Assembly (NCBI GenBank): GCA_963969345.1
Contig: OZ017770.1
Coordinates: 5,837,246-5,901,245 of the forward strand
DNA: 64,000 nt
Direction: 5' to 3'
Origin: Turbatrix aceti
Lineage: Eukaryota; Nematoda; Chromadorea; Rhabditida; Panagrolaimidae
A program made the position numbers and the translations under genes. Positions 45,773-57,310 of this stretch are shown in pieces. Positions within the stretch are counted from its first letter, which is position 1, and every line of letters begins with the position of its first letter. Under the pieces are notes generated by a model. The model worked only from the letters and a program-made list of their open reading frames with translations, was not told the origin of the DNA and did no database searches.

Positions 45773-45975
45773 AACTTGGAGCAGAAGAAGGGCGAAGTCG
45801 AACACCTCGCCAAGGAAAACGACAAGCTTTCCGAAGACTTCAACAAAATGAACCTCGAAGTCATGCAGGCCAACACTCGCGTGGATGAGTACCGCCAGAT
45901 GCTCAACACGCAGAAGAAGAAGGTCTTTGAATCAATCCAGGCTATGCTACGCGAATTCAACGAGTTGGGAAGCAA
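45583..45975 (-). other. Chimeric ORF across the duplication junction (antisense kinesin plus IDA-1)
   Basis: On the minus strand an ATG at 45975 opens a frame through about 200 bases of antisense kinesin stalk sequence ([20 protein letters not shown] at its start), crosses the junction at 45773/45772, and joins in frame the IDA-1 exon ([16 protein letters not shown]). It could splice on to the last IDA-1 exon. Whether it is transcribed is unknown; no promoter is evident. Confidence 0.35.
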
Positions 45976-47112
45976 TTACCCCATCCCAGAAAAGTTCACT
46001 GCCGACTTTAACGAAAACGATCGCATCATGGACGACGAGTTGCTGGCACACGCCAGGATCTGCATGTCCAAGCTGGCTACTGATTACAAGACCGTTCAGC
46101 AGAAAGCCAGCGAACTGCAAAACGGAACCGGTGATGTCGAGAAGAAACTCGAAACTTTGCAATCGGAGTTGTCGACTTGCCGTCTGGAGCAGCAGCAGCT
46201 TGAGGTCAAAAACAAGTCTCTACAGGAGACGATTGACGCTCAAGAGAAAGCCAAGAGAACTCTAGAAGACGATCTTTTCTTGCTCAACTCCAGGCTTGAA
46301 ACAACCGGCGCATCTGCTGAGCCCAACAGCGACCACCAGAAAGTCGTGGCCCAACTTCGGGATCAGATTGCCGAGAAGAACAACCAGATCAAACAGCTTT
46401 CGGAGTCCCTCCAGGAACTGCAGCTTACAAAGGACAAGCTTTCCAACGACCTTGAGAAACTCCGCACTGACGAAGTCGAGAAGGACAAGAAGATCAAGGA
46501 ACTCACGGCGCGTTCGGACAAGCGAGAGCAGGCGAAGCAAGATCTGCGTGGTCTCGAAGAGACTGTTCAGAAGGAGCTCCAATCACTGCACAACCTTCGC
46601 AAGCTGTTCGTTCAGGACCTCACCCAGAGAATCCGCAAGAGCACCCAGGGCGACGATGGCGAAGAGGAGTTCACTTCTAGCCTGGCTCTGAGGCAAAAGA
46701 TTCAGTTCCTGGAGAACAATCTTGAACAACTCACTAAGGTTCACAAGAAGCTCGTACGCGACAATGCCGAGCTTCGCTGCGAGCTGCCCAAGCTGGAGAA
46801 GCGTCTTCGCGCCAGTATGGAACGCATCAAGAATCTGGAGAACGCTCTGCGAGACACCAAGGAGAACGCCATGCGTGATCGCCGAAAATACCAGTTCGAA
46901 GTCGAGCGCATCAAGGAAGCCGTACGCCAGCGCAACATGGCACGTCGTGGCTTGGTGGCCAACATTGGTATATATTTTGATTGCTTTACTGTTATCCATT
47001 TTTATTACCAACTTTTTTTTTAGCAAAACCAATCCGTCCTGGTCAACATTACCCTCCTGCAATTCCCCAGCGTCCGCCAGGTGAGAATTTAGCCAGTAAC
47101 GAAAACGTGTGA
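45773..47112 (+). pseudogene. Kinesin-1 3' fragment (duplicated)
   Basis: This repeats the kinesin stalk and tail from residue [18 protein letters not shown] to the C-terminal [10 protein letters not shown], with the last intron intact. There is no motor domain, and the fragment begins in mid-codon context at the junction, with no native start codon. The first in-frame ATG is well inside ([14 protein letters not shown]). No frame-disrupting change is visible by eye compared with 41844-43183. It is probably a non-functional by-product of the tandem duplication, although a headless stalk protein could be made if a promoter were nearby. Confidence 0.9.
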
Positions 47113-49204
47113 TCGAAGTAATGCATTAGGCTATAATCGTTTTGGTTTTATTTCGCTAACTTTTCTACTTTTTTTTCCAATTTGTTTTTTACTTACGCAT
47201 GCTTAACCTGGTTTGTTTTTTCAGCACCAGTCTCGTAACTGGTTTAAGTTCTGTTAAGCTTTGCGTTTTGCATAATACGTACATCTTTCTCTGGTTGCGT
47301 CCGGCTGTTATCAAGCGATTTGCTTTCGCCTACCTTGTTAAAATTTGTGATTGATTAATTTATTCATCCTCGTTCATTTTTTTCACCCTTTGCTTATTTC
47401 GCTTACATTGAAAATATTAGTCATGATTTAACTGTGTTAAAAGCCAAATAAAACAAATAAATTGTTCGAATACAAATGTGTGGATTGAATTGTCCGGTTG
47501 AACTGAATGCGTCCCATCGTTTTGCAGCAGCACGTGAATGCCCCATGACTTTTCCAGTTATGCGTGCATTGGCATTTCCTTACATAAAAACAACAGAGTT
47601 CCATATTTGAAGTCCCTTTATCTATCCCCTCCTGATTGTTTACTTACGATGCGGTCGGTCATCGACTGCCACAACTCCCCAGTCCCTTACTCCTACGTTC
47701 TTGTCCAAAATAACCAAGGCACGAAATGCTGTTATTTTGTCAATAAGCACACTTTATTGTGTTGCGTGACGACTAGGCTGGAGGAACGTTTAACTGGTTA
47801 CTTCTACAATGGCACTGACGTCATGCTGTGTTTTTGGCACACAACACTTCTGGCACGGCACGTGTAAGTACTTTCGTGCGCTTTGTAGTGTACCACCGAC
47901 CACGGGGGCGTTGGTATGTTATGCTGTATCACGTTACCCACCCCTCCACTTACACATCCTTCTTAAGGATACAGTAGCTAATCCGTGTGAGCTTATACAT
48001 AAATAAATCATTCTCACCTGGTTTGGAAGAAATGACAGAGACATGGAACTAATCCAGTTTTTTTGTGAAATATCAATTAGCATGACAAGATGGAATCCCT
48101 ACTGAACGAAGCTTCGTATTCAGAATCTGACGTTCTTGAACTTAGACGGTGACTTAACCAGTCCTGAAGTGCAACTCGTTTAGACGACCCGCCGCCTGTG
48201 TCGGCACCTGCAACAGATACGACTTTCTCAACGGCAGATACCATATCATCAGTGATGTTCATTGTTTGAGCTGAACCTTTTTTGAAATCGTTTGTATTTT
48301 TGCTATCTGAGCTTATTTTTTTATACTTATAATATATCCGTTCAGATTTGTATGCTAAGTGATGTGTAGGTTTTTTTTCGATTTATTGTGTTTGGATTAG
48401 TCATAAATTATTATACTTGAGCGTTTGATGAGCAAGTTTTGATGCGTATACGCGGGCGACACAAGTACGATTAATGCTTTCCAAGTTACCCCAATTTTAG
48501 CAATTCTCTGGCACATCGTTGGTCGCACACACATTCGATATACGCAAATTACTTCCGATGTGACGCGGAGCTTCGCCAAGGTATTTTTTGATTCTTGAAA
48601 GCATATTTTGTTTCCAAGAGTGGCTTAATTTAGGCGGCAGTGACGACGTGCCGTGTTGCAGCGGCCCCCGCATGTCAAGATTGCCGACGGCAAGTCATCA
48701 ACGGCAAGTCCGCGGACCCCGCATGAATTAATACTTTGTGAAGATAAAAGCAGCGTACGCTCACTCAGAAAGGCCGGGTGACTGACTAATGCCCAAGTTC
48801 GCAAAATGAAATTTAAAAAAAAAACAATGCGGTGTATGCAACAGATTTATTGTGATAGTGCCGAGTTTATTACAAACGTTGGATAACAACCAAACGAGGG
48901 ATGTGTTAAAGAATTCAAATGCGGGTAATAGGAGAGAGTTTTAACTGCCTGTCGCCTCGAATCGCCTTTTTTGGGGTGGGGGGGGGAATGAAATTGGTCG
49001 TTGTTTTGACGCTGTGCACGCTGCTTGCCTTCGAAGAAAGAGATACCATAAATTGAGATGGTGCTGTGGGCACGCATAATCAAAAATGCCGATTGGAAAT
49101 AACATAACTGCGCCTGGTGTTTGTGGTAGAAGGTGCTGAATTCTGAGTGGAATAAATAACTTGTTGTCTTGCGAAAAATAGAGCGAGTATGCGAGATGCT
49201 TTGT
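47113..49204. other. Intergenic DNA between kinesin fragment and IDA-1 (right copy)
   Basis: It repeats 43184-45275. It carries the probable IDA-1 polyA signals on the minus strand (TTTATT at 48846-48851 and 48866-48871), giving a 3' UTR of about 340-360 bases, and the duplicated kinesin polyA signal near 47447. Confidence 0.6.
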
Positions 49205-52200
49205 TTAATGCTGAATAGCCTTGATGAGAGAAGTGACTTCTTCTGCTACGCAACTGAAGACTAGGTTATACTGCTCGCTGTTGGCAACTAGATAAGGGCG
49301 CTGGTCGCGGATGTGCTCAAGCGAAGCCGCGATGTCAATTTCCTTGACACCCTTGTTGATGCGGTTGGTGACAACGTCGATGAGACAGTATGTTCCAGCT
49401 CGGCCGGTGCCGTCAAGATCGTGCACCAGGATGGGTGACGAGCGTCCACGGTACGACTTGTTCACCTTGCTGAAAAAAATACTTTCACTATTATCTTTTT
49501 TTTTAAATCTCACCGTCTGAACTCAAGCAACGACTTGTTGGACTCCGGAACGGATCCCTTTGGCCAGCTAAGGTAGTGGAACTGCGTGACCGTGCGTGTT
49601 TCGCCTGTCTTCAGCAGCTTGAGGTAGAACGACCGTACAACGTAGTCTTCGCTCCAGATGTGCTCCGAAACGAGGTTCACTTCAAACGAGCCGTAAACCT
49701 CTGTGCCTTCAGAGGGCCAGTAGCGTTCTCCTTCGTTCAGCTGGCAGAGGTTGACGAGCAGCGACACACCGTGCTCCCAAACGAGCTGCCAGTAGTCGGC
49801 GATCGTAGCCTCCATCGGCGTTTGCGTGAGGATGTACGCGCAGTGACGGGGGTCGCTGTCATGAATCTTTGATGCATTGATGTAGCCATTGGCAATGCCC
49901 GCAAGGCTCTCATCGTCTGAAATAACATAATTAAAGACGTCCATGTTGCTCCTGGCATCTTACAGGGAATTAGACTTTGATCGCGGTTCTTGTGCACATT
50001 CTGTGGCTCCTGGGCAATGGTCGTCACGGCGTTCGCGTTAAAATAGCCGGAAACAGAAAGCCATTGATCAACAATCTTGCCGGGATTTTCCAAATGCTCT
50101 TTGAGGAAAGACTGCAAAGAATTATTAAACGTATTGCTTTTGACTTTACAAGTGCAATAAATCTTACCAAGATGACGTGGCCGGTGGAAACGTCGAGATT
50201 ACATGTTTGCATGAATCCGTCGTCAGGCCATGACGATGTGCTTGACGTCTTTGAACCACCATTGTTGTTTACCCCCGATGTTCCGGCGACGTCCTGAGTG
50301 TTCATGCGTTGCCGACAGAGGTCCTCGTACGTCGAGGCTGCCTTGCTGTCAAATTGGTCAAAGACTTGCGGCAGAGCAACGTTCAGCGGAGTTTTGCGAT
50401 TTTTGTAGAAATTAGCGGCAAGCACGCTCAGCAGTGTCATGATAGTCAACGAGCAGACAAACAGGATTGGCATGAACATCCAGTCACGTTCTGATTTTTC
50501 AACTGGCACTGTTTCTTGTCCGCTGCCGATGCCGGTTTCATCAACCTGGAGACCAGCGAGGGTCTGGATATCTTTTCTTCGCTTGTAAACGGCTTGGGCA
50601 ACGCCACTGGCACTGTCCATTCTCTTGTCACCGCTCGGCTTGATGTCGTTAAGCCTGACAATTCTGAATGACAGCTGTCCGTCTTCGTACTTGAAGTCAT
50701 CGAAGTAGAGATCGTTGGGCTGGGCAATCTTGCGATCCAAAAATTCAATCAACTTGTCAAGATCTTCGTCGGTGATGTCTTCCTTGGCGACTCGGAGGTA
50801 CACTCGGTTGCCTTCCAGGCGGTGGAAGTCGCCCTTGACGATCTTGTGCACGACGTTGGCCAGGCCCATATCGGCATTGTTGTACTGCTCAATGTCCTTC
50901 TTCAACAAAAGCTGTTGCTCATTGTTCAGCGAAGTTAACGGAACGATTTCTTCAATTTCCGGAGCAGAAATGTCTGAAAAACAGGAAACTTGAAAAATAA
51001 TACTCAGACAGGAAAGGGATTACCTTGGCTCTGCTCGAGCACCTGCTGTAGGGAACCAATGAGTTCAACAATCTTGTTTTGCTGTACAGGCGATAGCTTT
51101 TTGCTTCCGACGTTTCCGGTGTTAAGCACGTCGTGGACGTAGTCGTCGAGTTGATTCTTTTCATCGTTGGTCAATTCAAGCCCCGAGCCGAGGTCACGCT
51201 TTTTTGGTTCTTGTTGAGCTTCCTTAGCCAGTTCATCGACAATTTCCGCCACTTGGTCTTCATTGATATCCGAAGCATCAGCAGGAGCAATGTTATTGTT
51301 TGTCGCATTTACGCTGGGATGTTCATCTGCCTCGATGACTACAGACACGGGCTCGCCGGTTTCTTCCTCCTCAGCGGCGAGTTCCTGCATGAGTTCTTCC
51401 GGACTAACATCTTTCAGAAAAACAACCGGCAAAGCAATGTTGTCTTCGGGGTCAACAAAAAGAACTTGCTGGGCAACTTTGAGGAGCGGCTCTTGTTCTA
51501 CTGCTTCTACTTCCTCAACAGGCGAGAGCGCCGAAGTTTCCAGAATAGGTTCTGAAATTTGAGCTTGTTCGGCTGCTTGTTCTGAGCCTTCAAGGGCTGC
51601 CAGTTGTTCTTCTGTCAGACTTCTTGCTTGCGTTTGGCCTGTCTGAAGTTCTTCGTCGCTGAGGTAACCGTCAGAGTCGGCAAGCATGGCCTGAACGCGC
51701 TGAAATAATAGAATCACAATTTTATATGCATGTCCCAATGAAAAGTGAAAAATCTCACCTGCACCAGAGCCCATACATTAGCTGGATTTCGTACCTTGCA
51801 GAAGTCGACATCATAGTCAAGATCGTATACCACAGCGAGCTTGAAGTACGATAGCACGCACTGCGATGACGCATCTGGCCAGTTAACGTCCTCCCGCGCA
51901 AGTTGGTAAAGATGGAAACGAAGAACGTTCTGTTGTACAGCTGTTAGAGGTTTCTGAATAACGAGCGGCGTGTTGCCGCTTCCCTCGGAGTAGCACTGAC
52001 CAAAAAGCCCGTCTGCAAGACAAAAAAACGACGTGTTTATTTCATTTATGACGCAAAAAATTGAATTACCGTTTAAGCAGATTTCATTTTCATCGCAGAT
52101 TGTACTGTCTAGCGAGCAACCTGAAAAACAAAACAATTGAAGGTTTGGATTACACGGTACTCGTGATTCGTAAAGTTAGAATCGTGCTACCCCATGTTGT

Positions 52201-54097
52201 TTTCATCGTGCTTTATTTTTAGAGGGCTATGCAGAAAACTCCATCAACGGCAATGTTGTAATTTAACGCAACGGGAGTCACAACAACACCCCCTATTCCC
52301 ATGACGTCAAGTCGAAGAATCTGTAGAAAAAACTAAATTTTACTTGCATGTTATTTTTGCTCCTACGCATCGTTCTCCCTTTCCGCCTCTCTCAGCTGCT
52401 TTTTTTCTTGCCTTCTCCCGTGCCATCTTTTTTGCTGGAAAAAGAATTTGACGACATACATTGTAAGTACGTGAAATGAAAATCAGAAAAGACGCAATTT
52501 TCAACTTATTCATTTAAAAGTTGCAATTATGAGTTGCTAACAATCAGAATGCTGAGCTTGCCAACTCAGTCAAGCACAAATTCATTGAGCTGTTTCAAGG
52601 TTCAAAAATTGGGTCTCCCTACTGCAGAATTCTGACGCCATTTCACGTCACAGCTTTCGCTACTCTTTTTGGAGTTTTCCTCGTCGTTGCGTGGCAATAA
52701 TTGCCTGGACAGCAACACGATTAATACCTCACATCACCCACTGACTTTATGATTTGGACTAAAAAATGATAATGGCAAAGAGAAAAAAAATGATGCAGTG
52801 TTTTTGCGTCAATTGATTTCTTCCACTTGGGAATCATAATTCGCGGCTCATATTTATCTCCATTCGTTGACGCTTTTTAACTGACGCATGCCGCATCGTT
52901 ATCATTAAATAAAATGCCATTGGCGAGACAAAACCCTATTTATTTCATTTTACTTTTCTGTCAGCTATGCGTCGAGCTATACACTCATCATTGTGACAAA
53001 AATAAACAGATCCTGTCAAATGAGCAACAGTGCCCAAGGCACGGCTGTACGAAAGAAAAAAAATGAAAATTTGCTATAGCTGTCGCGTAAAGCATCCTTA
53101 TTCTCTTACGTGCTCGTAGCTCATAGAAGCAAGATGGATTGAAACTAAGCAGTGCTTTTCTTTTCAACATGGTTATCCCTGGATATTGTATACATTATAA
53201 AAAGCAAACAAGGCTATGAATTGTTAAGTGCCTCATGAAAAAAAAGCGCCAGACTGTCTTGTCTTGTGTTTGTTATTCTCCATGATGAACAAAATTAGAT
53301 GAAACATCCATGCGAAATGCGCAATCAAACAAGATGCTGGATGCCTTTGAATTAATTACATTATTTTTTTTGTTCCATTGAGCATGGGGTGGCATTTTCA
53401 GTCATTCTTGTCTTCATCTGACTACTACAGCTGAGCAAAACAATTTGGCAAATTGTCTGAGCACCCGGAAAACAGTGAAACATTTGTTTTCAACTTTAAG
53501 CGATAAAAAGTAACGTGGTTTATGACTTACGGTTTGTAATGGCAGCACTTTGCCGCCTGACATCTTCCCCCTATTCGTTACCGGAGGGTGCAACATGCTT
53601 AACTAATGTTTGTACAAGAAAAGGAAGCCTCATAGGAAATTGCGTACCCTGCCTGCCTTGGCATGCAACAGTTTTTTCTTCGTCCCCAAACGTGGGCGAC
53701 AAAAAAATCTCCTGCCTTTGAAGTGACGTTATTCGCGCCGCTATTATGCAAAGCAGCTACCCGAAAATTCTTTCAACGACCACAGAAAAAAAAAACAAAA
53801 ATAGAACGCGGTTATGTCCTTTATGGCGTATTGTTTCCGGCTGTGTGAAATGAGATTCTAAGACTATGCTTCAGTGATTGTATTTTTTTCAAAAAGCCAT
53901 AAACCACAGGAAGCTTCGCGCTCGATGTTTGACAACAATTTTCAGAAAAAAAACATAATCGGCATGTAAACATGTAATTTCACCCCTTTTAAAACAAAAA
54001 TAAAAAAATGAAAAAACAAAACGTACCTTGAAGCTGATCGGCAAAGGTGGTAGATACGCAAAAAACAAAGGCCAAGCAAACTTTAAATAACCGCATT
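49205..54097 (-). CDS. ida-1: IA-2/phogrin-type receptor pseudophosphatase of dense-core vesicles, 890 aa
   Basis: IA-2 family proteins are transmembrane components of neuroendocrine dense-core vesicles. Eight phase-compatible exons (54097-54027, 52120-52070, 52012-51759, 51699-51024, 50973-50168, 50111-49964, 49916-49514, 49469-49205) give about 890 residues. There is a signal peptide ([19 protein letters not shown]), the RESP18-like cysteine region ([27 protein letters not shown]), an acidic lumenal segment with dibasic sites (EPKKRD), a ferredoxin-like membrane-proximal domain, a membrane span ([20 protein letters not shown]) and the phosphatase domain ([31 protein letters not shown]). The signature loop reads [13 protein letters not shown], so the catalytic Cys is Asp: this is an inactive phosphatase, as in the family. 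The 3' end lies in the right copy of the tandem duplication. Intron 1 is unusually long (1.9 kb). Confidence 0.95.
52121..54026 (-). other. Long first intron of ida-1
   Basis: These 1,906 bases separate the signal-peptide exon from the cysteine-rich exon; most introns in the window are about 50 bases. No ORF within it is recognisable. A first intron of this size may carry enhancers, but nothing specific is identified. Confidence 0.6.
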
Positions 54098-54785
54098 TGA
54101 TTTGAGACTGATCGGGGAGCTACGGGCGATTTATGCCCGCCGTCCTCCTCTCGCCATATGCGCACTCGGCAGTTGTGCGCAAAATAGAGCTTTTAGCACC
54201 AGTGTCCAATTTTCGTTCCAATTCTAGGGGAGAACGTAGTTGCGTATCAGTAACGGCACAGACGTACACGCTCCTGCCCTCGGCATACAAAAGGCGGAGT
54301 CCGTTGGCATTTCTGCCGGATGAACTCACCACGCCTTTCGCCGTCATCGCCGACGGCAACGCAGAAAGGAGAAAGAGGCAGTATGAAAAACTGTGAGGGT
54401 GCACATAAGCTTTTTTTTCTGTACACAGCGCTGGACACAAAGTTGAGTGCGTCAGGAGCCGTGTGGCAGCAACAGCAGCGCACGGCTGAGAGGTCGCAGC
54501 TAAGTGAAGTTGCGTGTTTTTTGGAGCACAAAGCCGCTTTTATCGGATAGTTCCGTAATCAACAAAAAAAATTCCAAGAGTTCGTGTTGATGCTCCCTAA
54601 AGCAGTGTTAAGCAGGCCCGAAGTGGTCGTGTGGTCTGTGTTAACAACGGTTACTGAGTCATGTCTGTCAACTCCAGCTCACTTCCTCAAATTAAGCAAA
54701 TAAACAGTAATTGCAAATTGCAAGCCAATTTTTTTCTATCAAATGTGCACATGTCCAAAAAAGGATTTTCACTTAGCAATTATGA

Positions 54786-54820
54786 TGTACTTGCGTTGAA
54801 ATATATCCAACGCAAGTACA
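54786..54820. repeat. Perfect 13-bp inverted repeat with 9-nt loop
   Basis: TGTACTTGCGTTG (54786-54798) is followed by a nine-base AT-rich loop and its exact reverse complement CAACGCAAGTACA (54808-54820). It lies alone in AT-rich intergenic DNA. It could be a remnant of a mobile-element terminus, a terminator-like hairpin or a regulatory palindrome. Confidence 0.7.
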
Positions 54821-56338
54821 CTAAAAAACATGCAACTAACTTATTGACACCAAGTCAATGATGTCATCTAAATTTGATGTATTCGCGTGATGAAAAAAAC
54901 AAAAGCTGAGTGAGGCCTAAGGGGGTAAATGCCATATACAGCGTTTCCATTTTTGACCATTTATTCTCCCCCGCTCATGTTTTTCGTTTCTTTAACAGCA
55001 ACATATCAGGGGGCATATTTTTGTGCCTCGAGCTGTGTCCATGGTTTCATGAATGAATACGGTTACTGACTGCATAGGAAAAGTTTTACATTTTGTATCT
55101 TGCTTTTTGTAATGCACCAGAGGACATGAGCAATCACATGCTGGGAAAATCATAACAATTTATTACACCATGACGTCGTTGACTCGAATATACATAGTTT
55201 TTTGTTACAGTTTTTTTCCAGATTGTGTAACAAGTCTGTACTTAAAAGCTTTTGAGGGGGCAGACTGAGTGTATTAATTGTAGAGGAACTATTATCCCCT
55301 GCTAAACCATTATAACTGACTGTATAAAGATTGAGGAAATAAATGCCGCTAAAACCCTATTTTCGGCTTACTATGCAGATGAGAAAAACTGTACTGCCAC
55401 CACTTGTGGCAGACGTAAACAGTTCTGTGTAACCTGCATTTTTAATGAACAGAAATTGGTTAGAAGAAGTATATTCATATGGCCCGGCTCTGACGATAGC
55501 GCGGTGTTATTAAATTCTGTAACAGAAGGCACAAAAAAAAGGCACCAGCTATACTTTTCTCATTTTCCGTGTATCTGATATAAAAGCTGATTTGTAATCA
55601 TAAAATGGCATCATTTGAACTCAATTTTTGTATTTATATCCAAAAGAAGGGGGTTTAGACTGTCTTAAACATTATGTATATCTTCGGCTTTGAAGACACT
55701 CGAGACAGCCTCTAGGAGTTCGTTGACATGCATTCAAGAATAATTTAAGCCAAAATAAAAAAAAATTGTGTGCTTCTTATTCAGACAGGATGCTGGTTAA
55801 AATGACTCCGTCGTTGAGCTAATTGCCATTGTCTTACCGCTGGGTAAAATTCAAACGACTTCAAGAAACAAACAAAAAATATTTTTTGATGTGTCAAATG
55901 TGCGTGCCAAAAAGGCCTTTAGTCATGTTTTTTTGTCTTCAGGAGACAAAATTCTTATAGACGGTGACTGAATTTTTGAGCATAAACATGTGCATTGTGG
56001 TAGGCTAAAAAACCACAAAAGCCATTGTAGTTTTGCCGCATGAGCTGATTCAAAGACCGGCCAAAAAAAATTAAAATTAACATCAGCGTGGTTGCGCTTT
56101 GGCTCACGTCTGAAATTTCAGCTAATAAAAGGAACTTAAAGAAAGGAAAACCAAAGTTCTGCTTGAAAAATGCTTTTAACCTTATTGCAAATCGACGAGA
56201 CAAAAACGAAGCTTGCCACGCTGTCCAACGTGTATTTGGCTTGTCTACCAATTATACCTATTTGCCATTTAATCTCGTTACAGTCACTTTAATATTCACA
56301 ATTATGTATTTTTACAGTTAACCCAGGCGCTGAGAAAA

Positions 56339-56372
56339 GAACGATTTTCCGCCGGACGTTGTAAAATCGTTC
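56339..56372. repeat. 10-bp inverted repeat with GC-rich loop
   Basis: GAACGATTTT (56339-56348) and AAAATCGTTC (56363-56372) enclose a 14-base GC-rich loop. The pairing is perfect over ten bases. No associated gene or target duplication was identified. Confidence 0.6.
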
Positions 56373-57310
56373 AATTTGTAGTTAGCCGCTGACAAGCTGC
56401 ATTGACGTACAAGGTGCGCCCAAAGGTTTTGGTGCCGGGGAAAGAGAAAACAAATTAATTTATTTTATATTTCCGCACGCAACAGGAAACAACAAACAAA
56501 AAAAATAATATATAATTTCTCTTCTTGGTGAAAACAATAAAAACCCAACTCCCCCGAGGTTCAGGAACGCTTCATTGTTCGCACAAATGATGTGTTTTTG
56601 ATTTTGTTGGTTAATTTTTCTGGTCGTTAGCCATAATTTATGTTTTTCCTGCCATTTGTTTGTGCATTTTTTCTTTGCCGTTTTTTATAATAATAATTAC
56701 GGCGGGAGCCTGTGTAGCCTGCGTAAGATATCTTTACGTGTCCAAAAACATCAAAAAAGCATGTGGCATGACAATGTTACTGTAGATAAGATCATGGATG
56801 TGCTAATAATAAGTCCCAAAGGAGAATGTATGTATACGTATACAAAATATGATTTTCGGAGAATTTACCAGGCTTCATTGCAAAATAATTGTATGTATGC
56901 TTTTTGGTTATCATAAGACTCCCAAAAAAGTCATTTACAATCCCTTACTTACGTACTTAGCATAGCGCATAAACAGAAGCCGTATCTGTTTTGGAAAAAT
57001 ATAAGGAAGTATCCAACGTCACTTATAAATAGGTTTAAACACTCCCTGACGATCATTGGTGACAATGTAATTAAAGCATAAATTTGGAGATGCCTGCGTG
57101 CGTCAAGGCTTTGTATAGCTTCTTCCCCCACAAATTCAATCAGGCTTATTATTCTTCAAAGAAAACAAAAAAATGTATTTATTTTTATCAATGCGAATCA
57201 AAAATTATATCACCGGAAAACGCTGGGAATAGAAAGTAATTCATTTGAGTTGAAATGTGAATGCTCTATGACTAACTAAGTGAATGCAGTTAGTGAACAG
57301 CAAACCGTGT

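Larger units (their letters stand above)
45773..49699. repeat. Tandem duplication, right copy (3,927 bp)
   Basis: This is the right copy of the direct duplication described for 41844-45772, offset by 3,929 bases at its start and 3,927 after two one-base homopolymer differences. It supplies the 3' end of the intact IDA-1 gene. At the junction, IDA-1 sequence ending GTAAACC meets kinesin sequence starting AACTTGG, with no obvious microhomology or inserted bases. Confidence 0.95.
54098..57310. other. Intergenic region between ida-1 and the PKC gene
   Basis: It holds the ida-1 promoter at its left (no clear TATA) and the PKC 3' UTR at its right (AATAAA on the minus strand at 57178-57183). Two hairpin-forming inverted repeats are listed separately. 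ORFs in 54120-54550 overlap on both strands and are not credible genes. Confidence 0.4.

Noticed and set aside
43609..48006. Short ORFs repeated exactly in two places (for example 43609-43938 and 47538-47867), which could be mistaken for a conserved gene family.
   Set aside because: They are identical only because they lie within the tandem duplication; the region is kinesin 3' UTR and intergenic DNA.
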